Positions 1-9,013 of a DNA stretch of 64,000 bases are shown here, piece after piece. A program made the translations under genes and the position numbers. The notes under the pieces are model-generated. The model searched no databases, had not been told where the DNA came from, and saw only the letters and a list, made by a program, of their open reading frames with translations. How positions within the stretch are numbered: position 1 is the first letter of the stretch; the number at the start of each line of letters is the position of its first letter. This stretch comes from Streptococcus infantarius subsp. infantarius ATCC BAA-102. GTDB lineage: Bacteria > Bacillota > Bacilli > Lactobacillales > Streptococcaceae. Location of the stretch: the NCBI RefSeq assembly GCF_000154985.1, contig NZ_DS572694.1, positions 310,001 to 374,000 on the forward strand, written 5' to 3'.

Positions 1-896
1 AGAACTGAAATAGCGAAATAACAAATTGGGCTTACACAAAGACCAATTAAAAGTGAACTCCATGTTGATACAAAACCTGCGCCAGGTGTGATAGCGACGA
101 GTCCTGCAACCAAACCAGTTGAAGCACCTACAAGTGAGAATTTACCAGTCAAAACTTTTTCAACAAGCAACCAAGAAAGCATTGCTGCTGCCGCTGAAAT
201 ATGAGTTGTTACAAAGGCATGAACTGCAAGTCCATCAGCTGCTAAAGCTGAACCTGCGTTAAATCCAAACCAACCGAACCAGAGAAGTCCTGCACCAAGG
301 AAAACAAACGGAACATTATGAGGACGATATTCTAAACGATCATAATCACGACGTTTTCCAAGAAGAATAGCTAGAACTAAACCAGATACCCCTGAAGTGA
401 TGTGGACAACGTCACCACCAGCAAAGTCGAGTGTACCCCATTGAGCCAAAAGTCCTTCGTCCCAAACCATATGAGCAAATGGGAAGTAGACTACCAAAAG
501 CCATAGAACAACGAAAATAACTAGTGGTGTAAATCTCATACGTCCTGCTGCTGCCCCTGTTAAAATGGCAACTGTGATGATTGGGAACATCATTTGGAAA
601 GCAGCAAACAAAGCATCCGGAATTGCTAGACCTCGTGTACTAGCTGAATCACTAACACCATTGAAAAATAGATGAGAGAAGTTACCAATAAGACTTCCGC
701 TTCCACCAAATGAAAGGGAGTAGCCAAAAATCATCCACATTACAGAACCAACCGCAATAGGAATCGCACACATCATCATGGTGTTGATGACATTTTTACG
801 TCTTCCTAAACCACCGTAGAAGAAGGCTAAGCCAGGTGTCATTAAGAAGACTAGGCCAGCACAGATAATCATAAAAGCAATACTTCCTGCATCCAT
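1..896 (-). CDS. amtB: Ammonium transporter AmtB (3' part outside window)
   Basis: Integral membrane ammonium channel of the Amt/Rh family. The frame runs off the left edge, so only about the first 298 residues are seen. Visible are the glycine-rich first helices, the conserved DFAGGDVVH segment at residues 157-165 (His165 matches one of the twin pore histidines) and GWFGFNAGS at 208-216. The start ATG (894-896) follows an AAAAGGAG ribosome site. A PII gene (glnK) often follows amtB and would lie to the left, outside the window. Two promoters overlapped by perfect GlnR boxes lie upstream, so induction under nitrogen limitation is expected. Family identity is certain from the sequence; regulation is inferred from the sites. 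Confidence 0.95.
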   Translation of the reverse strand, partial: MDAGSIAFMIICAGLVFLMTPGLAFFYGGLGRRKNVINTMMMCAIPIAVGSVMWMIFGYSLSFGGSGSLIGNFSHLFFNGVSDSASTRGLAIPDALFAAFQMMFPIITVAILTGAAAGRMRFTPLVIFVVLWLLVVYFPFAHMVWDEGLLAQWGTLDFAGGDVVHITSGVSGLVLAILLGKRRDYDRLEYRPHNVPFVFLGAGLLWFGWFGFNAGSALAADGLAVHAFVTTHISAAAAMLSWLLVEKVLTGKFSLVGASTGLVAGLVAITPGAGFVSTWSSLLIGLCVSPICYFAISV

Positions 897-975
897 ATCA
901 AAAACTCCTTTTATTTTCTAAGGTTTTAATTTTTAAAACCAAACTCAAAATCTCTAACATCGCGTTAGATTTTTA

Positions 976-992
976 TGTTAGATAATATAACA
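976..992. promoter_or_regulatory. GlnR operator 1 of amtB
   Basis: TGTTAGATAATATAACA matches the established GlnR/TnrA consensus TGTNA-N7-TNACA exactly and is a perfect TGTTA/TAACA dyad. It covers the -10 of P1. In other streptococci GlnR represses amtB-glnK when glutamine is plentiful; its action here is inferred. Confidence 0.8.
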
Positions 993-1012
993 CTATTTTT
1001 TGGACAAGTAAA
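984..1012 (-). promoter_or_regulatory. amtB proximal promoter P1
   Basis: Minus-strand -35 TTTACT (1007-1012), 17-nt spacer, -10 TATATT (984-989). The -10 lies inside a perfect GlnR box, so repressor binding would block RNA polymerase. The start codon is about 90 nt downstream. A further dyad, TCTAAC-N5-GTTAGA (953-969), lies in the presumed 5' UTR. Confidence 0.65.
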
Positions 1013-1025
1013 GAGTTTTTGGATA

Positions 1026-1040
1026 AATTTTCTGAATTTT
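1026..1040. promoter_or_regulatory. CodY-like box upstream of amtB P1
   Basis: AATTTTCTGAATTTT matches the CodY consensus AATTTTCWGAAAATT at 13 of 15 positions and lies just upstream of the P1 -35. A weaker 12/15 match (CATTTTCAGAAAACA) is at 1122-1136. Together they suggest joint CodY and GlnR control, but AT-rich DNA gives such matches by chance fairly easily. Confidence 0.4.
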
Positions 1041-1163
1041 TTAATTTTATAACATGTGATGTCAGAGAAATATGCTAGTCTAAATCGCTAAAAAAAGCCT
1101 TATTTTAAAAGTTTTTATCAACATTTTCAGAAAACATACGATGTTAGCTTTCGCTCATTTTTT

Positions 1164-1192
1164 ATTATAACCATTAATGTTATATTTTCTAA
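1164..1192 (-). promoter_or_regulatory. amtB distal promoter P2
   Basis: Minus-strand -35 TTAGAA (1187-1192), 17-nt spacer, -10 TATAAT (1164-1169). The -35 lies inside the second GlnR box. Transcription from here would give an amtB leader of about 260 nt that runs through P1. Confidence 0.5.
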
Positions 1193-1194
1193 CA
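1178..1194. promoter_or_regulatory. GlnR operator 2 of amtB
   Basis: TGTTATATTTTCTAACA is a second perfect match to TGTNA-N7-TNACA, 202 bp from operator 1. It overlaps the -35 of P2. Two perfect operators, each on its own promoter, suggest tight double repression, or cooperative binding across the intervening DNA. Confidence 0.75.
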
Positions 1195-1212
1195 TCTGCT
1201 TGTGAACAAACT

Positions 1213-1239
1213 AAAAATCAGACAAAATGCCTGATTTTT
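1213..1239 (-). terminator. Terminator after rsmI
   Basis: Hairpin AAAAATCAG / CTGATTTTT with a 9-nt loop and T-rich flanks on both strands, 13 nt past the rsmI stop. It separates the rsmI operon from the amtB regulatory region and may work in both directions. Confidence 0.8.
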
Positions 1240-1252
1240 TCAATGAATCATA

Positions 1253-2119
1253 TCAAATACCATGATAAGCATTATAAACTTCTTGACGATTTAAGCCATA
1301 CGTTTTGGCAACCTTCTTAATGGCTTGATTTGGTTTTTCACCAGCCTCAACTAGGCTAGACACAAGCTCTGCTGGGTTTAAGTCTTCTGCAGCAGCTTCA
1401 GTTAAAACAGCTTGATCCTGAGCAGAAACAATTAACAAACACTCACCTTTTAAGGGATTCTCAGCAATATACTCCAAGAGTTCTGAAATAGAACCACGTT
1501 GATATTCTTCGTAAAGTTTTGTCAATTCACGAACCAAAACAACTTGTCTGTCACCATAGACAGCTAACATGTTCTCTAAGGTATCTGACACGCGATAAGG
1601 TGATTCATAAAAGATTTGTGTTTCAGGATAGGCTTTTTTACTCTCAAAAAAGTCTTTTTGTTGTCCTGATTTTCGTGGTAAGAACCCATAAAAGATATGT
1701 GGCTGTGGTGCAAGTCCACTAGCAATTAACGCCGTAATCCCTGCTGAAGCCCCAGGAAGAGCCACAACAGTAATATCTTCAGCAATGGCTGCTTTTACCA
1801 AATCATGTCCTGGATCTGAAATTGATGGCATTCCAGCATCTGATACCTGAGCCAAATTTTTTCCAGACTTCAAAAGTTCTAGCAACTCTGGAATTTTTTC
1901 ATAAGCATTATGCTCATGAAAGCTAATTTGTTTAACAGTAATATCAAAATGCTTCAATAGAAGACCTGTATTTCGAGTATCTTCAGCACAGATAAAATCT
2001 ACTGCTTTCAACGTTTCTACTGCACGAAATGTCATATCTTGCAGATTACCAATCGGTGTTGGCACAAGATACAAGGTTCCATAGTCAGTCTGCCCCTTGA
2101 AACTTTTTTGTACTTTCAT
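1253..2119 (-). CDS. rsmI: 16S rRNA (cytidine1402-2'-O)-methyltransferase
   Basis: Transfers a methyl group from SAM to the 2'-O of C1402 in 16S rRNA, in the decoding centre. The tetrapyrrole-methylase fold signatures are clear: PTPIGN (20-25), AEDTR (45-49) and SDAGMPSISDPG (93-104). At 288 aa it has the normal length. An AGGGAGT ribosome site precedes the ATG. It is the last gene of the tmk-holB-ricT-yabA-rsmI cluster, an order conserved in streptococci, and starts only 9 nt after the yabA stop, so co-transcription is likely. Confidence 0.96.
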   Translation of the reverse strand: MKVQKSFKGQTDYGTLYLVPTPIGNLQDMTFRAVETLKAVDFICAEDTRNTGLLLKHFDITVKQISFHEHNAYEKIPELLELLKSGKNLAQVSDAGMPSISDPGHDLVKAAIAEDITVVALPGASAGITALIASGLAPQPHIFYGFLPRKSGQQKDFFESKKAYPETQIFYESPYRVSDTLENMLAVYGDRQVVLVRELTKLYEEYQRGSISELLEYIAENPLKGECLLIVSAQDQAVLTEAAAEDLNPAELVSSLVEAGEKPNQAIKKVAKTYGLNRQEVYNAYHGI

Positions 2120-2128
2120 AACAGACGA

Positions 2129-2449
2129 TTACTCCCTATCTAAGACTTCCATACAGAACATGCATTCTTCATCATTTTCACGACGTTGTCCGTAATAGTC
2201 ATTACAGATATGGAAACCATCGTGATAAATACTTTCAATATATTTTTTACCTTGTTTAGAAGATTTTATAGGTGTTTCTTGTTCAAGTTGAGAAAGACGT
2301 GTACGTAGTTTATCGTTCTCAAGTCGAAGAGCTGTATTTTCTTCTAGCAAAGATTGTACTTGTTTTTTCATGGCTTCAATTTCAGCCAAGGTAATCATTA
2401 AATTTTGTGAAAAACCATCAAAGGCATCAAATAATTCTTTTTTATCCAC
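2129..2449 (-). CDS. yabA: Replication initiation control protein YabA
   Basis: YabA restrains replication initiation in Firmicutes by bridging DnaA and the DnaN clamp. The 106-aa protein has the family's two parts: an N-terminal leucine-zipper-like coiled coil (about 10-60) for oligomerisation, and a C-terminal zinc-binding module with His80, Cys82, Cys96 and Cys99. It overlaps the end of ricT by 8 nt, which points to coupled translation. Its position beside holB and tmk groups it with replication functions. Confidence 0.95.
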   Translation of the reverse strand: MDKKELFDAFDGFSQNLMITLAEIEAMKKQVQSLLEENTALRLENDKLRTRLSQLEQETPIKSSKQGKKYIESIYHDGFHICNDYYGQRRENDEECMFCMEVLDRE

Positions 2450-3242
2450 GTACTTTGACCTCCTCTAAAGCATAAGTTAAAAGAGTGTGTCGTTTAGGTA
2501 ATCTTACCTTAACTGTGTCAGAAAAGACATCGATTCCCACAACTACTCCTAATCCATCAACCGTTTCAATTTCTGCTCCCAAATCAGGGAATTTCTCCTT
2601 AGAGGTTTTATAAAACTCATCTTCAAAGCTCAAACAGCACATTAAACGACCGCAGATACCTGCTGTTTTACCCGTGCTAAGTGACATGCCTTGATTTTTG
2701 ACCATTTTGATTGATACTGGTGGAAACTCTCCCAGAAAGCTAGCACAGCAAAGGGCACGGCCACAAGGCCCCACACCACCGTACACTTTAGCTTCTTCAC
2801 GACTATTAATCTGACGAAGTTCAATACGTGTTTTAAAGTGAGCAGCCAAATCACGTAAAAGCTGACGAAAGTCCACACGATCTTCTGCACAAAATGTAAT
2901 TAAGACATAACTTCTTTCTAAAGGAAAGACAATATCAATCACTTTCATTTTAAGTTGATTGGCTTTGGTTAACTCATTCACCTTATCAAAAGAATTCATG
3001 GCTAATTCTAGATTTTCTTGATAAGCTTGAAAATCTTTTTCGTTAGCCGGACGAAGCACCTTATCCATCTCAGCAGGCAATTTGACGTCATCCATTTCTT
3101 CATTGGCTGTAACTGCCTGAGCTAATCGACAGCCTTTTTTATTTTTGATAACGAGATAGTCACCAACTTGATAATTTTGATTTGGCAAAACATAGACAAC
3201 CTTGCCTGTTTCTTCGTACTTTACACTCAATACTTCTGTCAT
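2442..3242 (-). CDS. ricT: PSP1-domain protein RicT (YaaT)
   Basis: RicT belongs to the Y-complex (RicA/RicF/RicT), which in Bacillus carries Fe-S clusters and helps RNase Y mature mRNAs. The PSP1 domain holds the diagnostic cysteines: Cys160, Cys165-166, Cys197 and Cys202-203, in two CGRxxCC-type groups. Its ATG overlaps the holB stop (ATGA) and its end overlaps yabA. A second subunit gene, ricF, is 7.5 kb away at 10551-10991; ricA is not in the window. The role in streptococci is inferred from Bacillus. Confidence 0.93.
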   Translation of the reverse strand: MTEVLSVKYEETGKVVYVLPNQNYQVGDYLVIKNKKGCRLAQAVTANEEMDDVKLPAEMDKVLRPANEKDFQAYQENLELAMNSFDKVNELTKANQLKMKVIDIVFPLERSYVLITFCAEDRVDFRQLLRDLAAHFKTRIELRQINSREEAKVYGGVGPCGRALCCASFLGEFPPVSIKMVKNQGMSLSTGKTAGICGRLMCCLSFEDEFYKTSKEKFPDLGAEIETVDGLGVVVGIDVFSDTVKVRLPKRHTLLTYALEEVKVRG

Positions 3243-4114
3243 GAGATCACCATATATTCTAGCACATTTTGAAAGCTAACATTACTTCTCCACATTTGCT
3301 GTGCCTTATAACTTTTCTCTAAATAAGTTAGACTCTCTTTTTGATTAAACTGCTTTGCTAAGAACAAAGGGAGCAGTTGAAAAACTAGTTCTTGCTCAGA
3401 CTTTTCAGGTGCCGCCTGAACCAAACGACCTGTTTCCAGATAAGCTGTCGCCTTATCTTTAAATAGTATTGAGATAAAGCGTTCACAGGTCTGAAGGAGC
3501 TCTAAAACCTTCTTATCAGCCATCAACTCATCTAAGTGAGCTGGTGTTTTAGCTAACTCTGCTAAGATATCGGCCTGAGTTTTTAGAATGCCAGCTTTTT
3601 CAGCTTGTTCAACTAAAAGCTTCTTATTTTTTGGAAAACGAAAAACTTGTGTTCGGCTCTTAATAGTTGGAAGGACCTTGCTTTCATCGCTAGTAAGCAA
3701 AATCATGTAAGATGAGCTTTGTGGTTCTTCGATGAATTTCAAAAGGCTGTTAGCAGCATTGATATGCATCTTTTCACAATCTTGAATGATGAAAACCTGT
3801 GATTTTCCTTCAAATCCTGAACGTGAAAAATCACGCATCATTTCACGAATGGTATCTGTTTTAATGATTTGTCCTGTTGGCTTGACGATTTTTACATCTG
3901 AAAAATCATTATCCTCAATCAATTGACATTCACGACATTTTCCACAAGGTCTTCCTTCTTGCAAGTTCTCACAAAAACGACTTTTAGCAAGATAGAGCGC
4001 AAAATCAAAACTGGCAAAATCCCCTGAAAAAAGATAGGCGTGGTTCATCCTATCTGATTTTAAAATCTGATTAAAGTCTTTAAAAAGTTGGGGTTGCAAG
4101 CACTCTAAATCCAT
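3239..4114 (-). CDS. holB: DNA polymerase III delta' subunit
   Basis: Clamp-loader subunit that works with DnaX and HolA to load the DnaN clamp. Residues 48-63 carry four cysteines (C48, C57, C60, C63) of the clamp-loader zinc module. The nucleotide-binding loop is degenerate (FSGDFASF near 29-36, no GKT), as expected for delta', which does not hydrolyse ATP. The SRTQVF segment is the SRC-like sensor region. 291 aa is normal. The start follows AAAGGAATTAAA. It sits between tmk and ricT with minimal gaps. Confidence 0.94.
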   Translation of the reverse strand: MDLECLQPQLFKDFNQILKSDRMNHAYLFSGDFASFDFALYLAKSRFCENLQEGRPCGKCRECQLIEDNDFSDVKIVKPTGQIIKTDTIREMMRDFSRSGFEGKSQVFIIQDCEKMHINAANSLLKFIEEPQSSSYMILLTSDESKVLPTIKSRTQVFRFPKNKKLLVEQAEKAGILKTQADILAELAKTPAHLDELMADKKVLELLQTCERFISILFKDKATAYLETGRLVQAAPEKSEQELVFQLLPLFLAKQFNQKESLTYLEKSYKAQQMWRSNVSFQNVLEYMVIS

Positions 4115-4133
4115 TTTAATTCCTTTACTCTTT

Positions 4134-4760
4134 TTAGCCTAATTTCTCAAGAATCACGTGTGTTGCTTCTGCAACAACTTGTTCCAATTCACGTGAGGCA
4201 TCAATCGTCACAATACGTTCTTCTGTCTGAGCTAAGTCTAAATATCCTTGTCTAACACGCTTGTGCATGTCCAATTTTTCCAAATCAAGACGATTCACTT
4301 CTCGGTCAGCATTTTTAGCAATTCGGGCTAAGCCAATTTCTGATTCAACATCAAAATAAAGCGTCAAATCAGGCTTTCTACCATCTGTTGAGAAGTCATT
4401 TAACTTAGCAATAATTTCTTTATCAAGACCACGTCCTGCGCCTTGATAAGCTACCGAACTATCAATAAAACGATCAATCAAGACCACCTTACCAGCCTCT
4501 AAAGCTGGCAACACTTTTTCTACATAGTGTTGACGTCTTGCTGCCATATAAAGTAACAACTCTGTCTTACTGTCCATCGCAACGTGCTTAACATCCAAAA
4601 TAACATCGCGAATGCGTTCTGCAATTTCAACACCACCTGGTTCACGTGTGGTCACAATATCGTAGCCCTTTTCTTGCAAAACTGGAAGAACTTTTTCAAG
4701 AACTGTTGTTTTTCCAGCACCGTCTGGACCTTCAAATGTAATGATTATACCGTTTTTCAT
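4134..4760 (-). CDS. tmk: Thymidylate kinase
   Basis: Phosphorylates dTMP to dTDP for DNA synthesis. It has the P-loop [10 protein letters not shown] (10-19), TREPGG (38-43) and [15 protein letters not shown] (96-110), which bind dTMP and ATP. At 208 aa it has the standard length. A ribosome site (AAGGAATTTTC) precedes the ATG. It appears to be the first gene of the tmk-holB-ricT-yabA-rsmI operon. Confidence 0.97.
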   Translation of the reverse strand: MKNGIIITFEGPDGAGKTTVLEKVLPVLQEKGYDIVTTREPGGVEIAERIRDVILDVKHVAMDSKTELLLYMAARRQHYVEKVLPALEAGKVVLIDRFIDSSVAYQGAGRGLDKEIIAKLNDFSTDGRKPDLTLYFDVESEIGLARIAKNADREVNRLDLEKLDMHKRVRQGYLDLAQTEERIVTIDASRELEQVVAEATHVILEKLG

Positions 4761-4811
4761 GAAAATTCCTTAATACTATTTTCTTTACTTCTATTTTATC
4801 AAAAATCATAC

Positions 4812-4841
4812 AAAAAAGCACTGCAAATCTTAGCAATGCTT
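4812..4841 (-). terminator. Terminator after the CBS-ACT gene
   Basis: Stem AGCACTGC / GCAATGCT (4817-4840, one mismatch) followed on the minus strand by a run of T, 12 nt past the stop codon. It separates this gene from tmk. Confidence 0.75.
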
Positions 4842-4852
4842 CTATAATTCCT

Positions 4853-5512
4853 TTAATCAATGACTTTAGCTGAGGTTAACTCAATTGCATCAACTTGAAT
4901 ACCTTGATTGATTAATTTTTCACGCAAATCGGTAACATCTGCTTTGCCGTCAATTTGAATTTCAATAACTACTTTACCTGATTTACGTGTTGCAACTACT
5001 GTACGTTTGATGTTAAGGTTATCTGCTGAAATAGTGTCAACAATTTTCGCTAACGTTCCAACTGTATCTTCAGCAGTAATGATAACACGAATCCCTTCTT
5101 CACCATATCCTGATACTTCTAGGAAAGCTTTAAAAACATCTTTTTCTGTAATCACGCCATAAACTTGTCCGGATTCAACAACTGGCAAAATTCCGACATG
5201 ATTTTTCATCATCGCGTAGACAGCATCCTCAAGACTAGCATAAGGTGATACTGTAATAACATCTCGAATCATAATGTCACGAATTTTTGTTTTATTTAAC
5301 AAATAATTCATTTCATAAATTGACAAAGAAGTCGCTTTTGATGGACTAGCTTCCGCCATTGTTCGTTCAGTAACAATGCCGACTAATCGATCATTTTCAA
5401 TAACTGGCAAGCGGCGCAATCCTTGTTCTCGCATCATATCCGCTGTATGAGCGACCGTTGTATCTGGTGATACGTAGACAACTTTTCTCGTCATAAAATC
5501 TTTAACTGCCAT
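4853..5512 (-). CDS. CBS-pair plus ACT domain protein (AcuB-like)
   Basis: 219-aa soluble protein with two CBS repeats (about 1-60 and 75-135) followed by an ACT domain (about 140-210). CBS pairs bind adenine nucleotides and ACT domains bind amino acids, so this looks like a ligand-sensing regulator, but its ligand and target are unknown. Streptococcal homologues sit beside the liv operon and some are annotated AcuB. The position directly downstream of livF suggests, without proof, a link to branched-chain amino acid supply. A CGGAGATTAATT ribosome site supports the start. Confidence 0.85.
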   Translation of the reverse strand: MAVKDFMTRKVVYVSPDTTVAHTADMMREQGLRRLPVIENDRLVGIVTERTMAEASPSKATSLSIYEMNYLLNKTKIRDIMIRDVITVSPYASLEDAVYAMMKNHVGILPVVESGQVYGVITEKDVFKAFLEVSGYGEEGIRVIITAEDTVGTLAKIVDTISADNLNIKRTVVATRKSGKVVIEIQIDGKADVTDLREKLINQGIQVDAIELTSAKVID

Positions 5513-5587
5513 AATTAATCTCCGCTTATTTTTCTTATATTTATTATATCACAAACTGCAAACGATTCCTAAAAAGCTAAACAGTCA

Positions 5588-5620
5588 TAAAAAGGAGTAG
5601 ACATATTTGCCTACCCTTCC
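5588..5620 (-). terminator. Terminator after livF
   Basis: Inverted repeat AAGGAGTAG / CTACCCTTCC with a 10-nt loop and T5 on the minus strand, about 25 nt past the livF stop. It ends the liv operon before the CBS-ACT gene. Confidence 0.65.
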
Positions 5621-5645
5621 TCAAAAAAACTGATAAAAGTCTATC

Positions 5646-6356
5646 TTATCCACCAAGATAAGCTTTTCGAACTTCTTCAGATTCTAATAATTCTTTACCT
5701 GTTCCGGAAAGAACAACTTTACCTGTTTCTAACACGTAACCACGATCAGCAATCGCCAACGCTTTATTAGCGTTTTGTTCAATTAGCAAGACTGTTGTTC
5801 CTTGTTTTTGAATATCTTGAATAATATCAAAAATTTCTTGGATAAAGATTGGTGCAAGTCCCATTGATGGTTCATCGAGCAAGAGCAATTTAGGTTGACT
5901 CATCAAAGCACGTCCCATTGCAAGCATTTGTTGTTCACCACCTGAAAGTGTGGCAGCATCTTGCATTTTACGTTCTTCAAGACGTGGGAAGCGATCAAAG
6001 ACTTTCTTCAAGTTCTTTTGATTTTTTTCACGATCGTTGCGCAAGAAAGCTCCCAATTCAAGATTTTCAAGAACAGTCAATCCAGGAAAGACGTGACGTC
6101 CTTCAGGAACTTGTGACAAACCATTAGTAACAATTCGACGGGCAGGTTCTTTTTGAATTTCTTGACCAAGAAATTCAATTTTACCAGCACTTGGTCGAAC
6201 CAATCCTGAAATTGTACGAAGAATTGAAGTTTTACCAGCACCATTGGCACCAATAAGAGTCACAACTTCCCCTTCATTAACTTCAAAAGAAACATCTTTT
6301 ACAGCTTGGATAACGCCGTAGTGTACTGATAAATTATCAACTTTTAACATTGCCAT
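5646..6356 (-). CDS. livF: Branched-chain amino acid ABC transporter ATPase LivF
   Basis: One of two cytoplasmic ATPases of the LivJHMGF importer for leucine, isoleucine and valine. Walker A GANGAGKTS (36-44), signature LSGGEQQM and Walker B LLLLDEPSMGL are intact. 236 aa is the LivF length. The livG stop and livF start overlap, so translation is coupled. Confidence 0.95.
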   Translation of the reverse strand: MAMLKVDNLSVHYGVIQAVKDVSFEVNEGEVVTLIGANGAGKTSILRTISGLVRPSAGKIEFLGQEIQKEPARRIVTNGLSQVPEGRHVFPGLTVLENLELGAFLRNDREKNQKNLKKVFDRFPRLEERKMQDAATLSGGEQQMLAMGRALMSQPKLLLLDEPSMGLAPIFIQEIFDIIQDIQKQGTTVLLIEQNANKALAIADRGYVLETGKVVLSGTGKELLESEEVRKAYLGG

Positions 6357-7120
6357 TATCCTTCACCTCCAAGATAAGCTTCGATTACGCGTTGATTATT
6401 TTTAATTTCATCAGGAGTACCATGAGCGATTAGGCGTCCATATTCAAGAACATAAATGCGCTCAGTAACTTCCATAACAAGGCTCATATCATGTTCAATC
6501 AGCATGATAGTGATATTAAATTCTTCTTTAATTTTACGGATTAGTTGTGTCAATTCTGCTGTTTCTTGTGGGTTCATACCAGCAGCAGGTTCATCCAAAA
6601 AGAGAATTTTAGGTTCTGTAGCAAGGGCACGAACAATTTCCAAACGACGTTGTTGTCCGTATGGAAGGTTTTTAGCCAAAGTTTCTGCATCACCATCAAG
6701 GTCAAAAATAGCAAGTAGTTTCATTGCTTTTTGGTGCAATTTTTCTTCGCTACTGTAAAATTTTGGTAAACGAAGGAAACTTGCCAAAAGATGTGGATTA
6801 TTTTGATTAGCCATACCGACAAGAACATTTTCCAAAACTGTCATATCTTTAAAGAGACGGATATTTTGGAAAGTACGTGATAAGCCAAGTGATGCAATTT
6901 TATAGGGTTTCTTACTGTTCAATAATATTCCATCTAGAGAAACTGAACCTTCGCTTGGTTCGTAAACACCTGTCAAAAGGTTGAAAAGCGTTGTTTTACC
7001 AGCACCGTTTGGTCCGATAAGCCCAACTAACTCACCTTTATCAAGGTGCATTGTCACATCACCAACAGCTGTCAAACCACCGAAATTTTTAGTTAGATTT
7101 TTAACATCAAGCAATGCCAT
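6356..7120 (-). CDS. livG: Branched-chain amino acid ABC transporter ATPase LivG
   Basis: Second ATPase of the liv importer. It has Walker A GPNGAGKTT (36-44) and Walker B KILFLDEPAAGMNP. The signature region reads LPYGQQRRLEI, the LivG form of LSGGQ. The C-terminal RVIEAYLGGEG tail is typical of LivG. 254 aa. It overlaps livM and livF at one base each. Confidence 0.95.
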   Translation of the reverse strand: MALLDVKNLTKNFGGLTAVGDVTMHLDKGELVGLIGPNGAGKTTLFNLLTGVYEPSEGSVSLDGILLNSKKPYKIASLGLSRTFQNIRLFKDMTVLENVLVGMANQNNPHLLASFLRLPKFYSSEEKLHQKAMKLLAIFDLDGDAETLAKNLPYGQQRRLEIVRALATEPKILFLDEPAAGMNPQETAELTQLIRKIKEEFNITIMLIEHDMSLVMEVTERIYVLEYGRLIAHGTPDEIKNNQRVIEAYLGGEG

Positions 7121-8073
7121 TAGTGATTACCTCCTTTGCCTTTATTAAAGAATCGAGACAAGGTAAATTCTTTTGTCCCTAAAAGTCCACCTGGACGGAA
7201 AATCATGACTAAAATCAAAGCAAGTGAGTAGATAATCATACGAAGGTTTGAAACGTTTTGCAAGAACATGTTCAAAATACCTAAGACAATAGCCGCAAGG
7301 ATAGTACCTGTAATTGATCCAAGGCCACCAAGAACAGCAATGATCAAATAATCAATTGATTTCATAATCGTAAAATCTTTTGGAACGACTGTTCCGATAT
7401 AACCAACGTAAAGAGACCCTGCAATAGCAGAAATAATTGCCCCCATAACGAAAATCATAACTTTCATTTTCGTTACGTTAACTCCCATAGCTTCTGCAGC
7501 AATTTCATCTTCACGCACAGCAATTACCTGACGACCAGTTGATGAACGCAAAAAGTTCAAAATCAAAACTGTGATACCAGCCACAAAAATGAAGATAACA
7601 GGCCAAGATGTATATGGCAAAATACCTGTCAAACCTGCGGCACCGTTAGTTACTTCACCACCATTGACAATGACGATACGAATAATTTCAGCCATACCAA
7701 GTGTTGCAATAGCAAGATAGTCGCCTTTTAAACGAAGAGTCGGTATACCAAAGACAAGAGCTACAAGAACAGCAATCACAACCCCAACAAGCATTGAGAA
7801 GTAGAACCCACCATATGTTGGATTTTGTTGTGTAATAATAGCTGTCGCATAAGCACCAATAGCCATGAAACCAGCTTGTCCAAGAGTAAACTGACCTGAG
7901 AAACCAAGTACTAAGTTTGTACCAAGTCCCATCAAAATACTAATACCGATACCCATTAAAATTTGGATATAGTAAAGATTTAAAATATTTGTTTTTGCTA
8001 ATAATTCTAGAATTCCAAAAAGAACTACAATAAGCGCAAGCCAAGAAAGGTTAAGTTTTAGATTCTTTTTCAT
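7120..8073 (-). CDS. livM: Branched-chain amino acid ABC permease LivM
   Basis: Multi-helix inner-membrane permease that pairs with LivH to form the channel. The 317-aa sequence has about nine hydrophobic segments and the family blocks GQFTLGQAGFMAIGAY, TLGMAEIIR and the coupling region AVREDEIAAEAMGVN. It ends with a basic tail and lies 3 nt after livH. Confidence 0.94.
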   Translation of the reverse strand: MKKNLKLNLSWLALIVVLFGILELLAKTNILNLYYIQILMGIGISILMGLGTNLVLGFSGQFTLGQAGFMAIGAYATAIITQQNPTYGGFYFSMLVGVVIAVLVALVFGIPTLRLKGDYLAIATLGMAEIIRIVIVNGGEVTNGAAGLTGILPYTSWPVIFIFVAGITVLILNFLRSSTGRQVIAVREDEIAAEAMGVNVTKMKVMIFVMGAIISAIAGSLYVGYIGTVVPKDFTIMKSIDYLIIAVLGGLGSITGTILAAIVLGILNMFLQNVSNLRMIIYSLALILVMIFRPGGLLGTKEFTLSRFFNKGKGGNH

Positions 8074-8076
8074 TTT

Positions 8077-8961
8077 CTACACCTTCTCTTTCACATTTTT
8101 ACCGAGAATACCAGCTGGTCTTATCAAAAGAATAATGATTAAGACAGCATAAACAATAGCATCGCGGTAGCTTGAGAGGTTAACTGAAATTGATAATGTC
8201 TCTAAAATACCAATAACAAATCCACCAAGCGCAGCACCTGGAATAATACCAATACCACCAAGAACTGCAGCGACAAAGGCTTTGATACCAGGAGTCATCC
8301 CCATAAGTGGCTCAATTGAATTGTAGTAAAGTCCAATCAAAACACCAGCGGCACCAGCTAGCGCTGAACCAAGTGCGAAAGTAAAACTGATTGTTGAATT
8401 AACATTAATCCCCATCAATTCAGCTGCATCACTATCAACAGAAACGGCACGCATAGCTTTACCCATTTTTGTCTTTTTAACAATTAACTGCAAAGCAACC
8501 ATCAAGACAAGAGAAACAACCAAAATCAACAATTGAATATTTGTTACCGTAACAGGACCAAGCTTGTAGCTAACAATATCAATTGCTTGCGGGAATGAAC
8601 GTGTATTGGCACCGACCAAGAAAACCATACCGTATTCAAGGAAGAATGACACACCGATAGCTGTAATCAAGGCAGCAATACGAGTTGAGTGACGCAACGG
8701 ACGATAAGCTAAGAATTCAATTACCATTCCGATAAAGGCTGTCGCAACCATTGTCACAATAAGCGCAAGCCAGAAATTCATATGAAGCGTACTAATAGCA
8801 TAGTAGCCGATAAAAGCACCCAACATATAGATATCACCATGCGCAAAATTAATTAATTTAATAATCCCATAAACCATGGTATAACCTAAAGCAAGTAGAG
8901 CATAAATACTACCTAGAATAATACCATTAACCAGTTGTTGGGGAAGTTGTTCTAAAAACAT
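8077..8961 (-). CDS. livH: Branched-chain amino acid ABC permease LivH
   Basis: Permease partner of LivM. The family pattern is clear: LVNGIILGSIYALLALGYTMVYGI, LINFAHGDIYMLG, and a second half ending in IRPAGILG. The frame can be read from a TTG at 8985, but the ATG at 8961 gives the usual N-terminus MFLEQLPQQL and is preferred; neither has a strong Shine-Dalgarno, so the start is less certain than the gene. 294 aa from the ATG. Confidence 0.93.
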   Translation of the reverse strand: MFLEQLPQQLVNGIILGSIYALLALGYTMVYGIIKLINFAHGDIYMLGAFIGYYAISTLHMNFWLALIVTMVATAFIGMVIEFLAYRPLRHSTRIAALITAIGVSFFLEYGMVFLVGANTRSFPQAIDIVSYKLGPVTVTNIQLLILVVSLVLMVALQLIVKKTKMGKAMRAVSVDSDAAELMGINVNSTISFTFALGSALAGAAGVLIGLYYNSIEPLMGMTPGIKAFVAAVLGGIGIIPGAALGGFVIGILETLSISVNLSSYRDAIVYAVLIIILLIRPAGILGKNVKEKV

Positions 8962-9013
8962 AAAATTACCAAACTTTCTAGTCAAATGATCAAAAAACTA
9001 ACGACAAAAGAGC

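Noticed and set aside
3239-4114. Loss of the Walker A motif in HolB as a sign of a broken gene
   Set aside because: The delta' subunit of the clamp loader normally lacks ATPase activity, and the zinc cysteines and length are intact.
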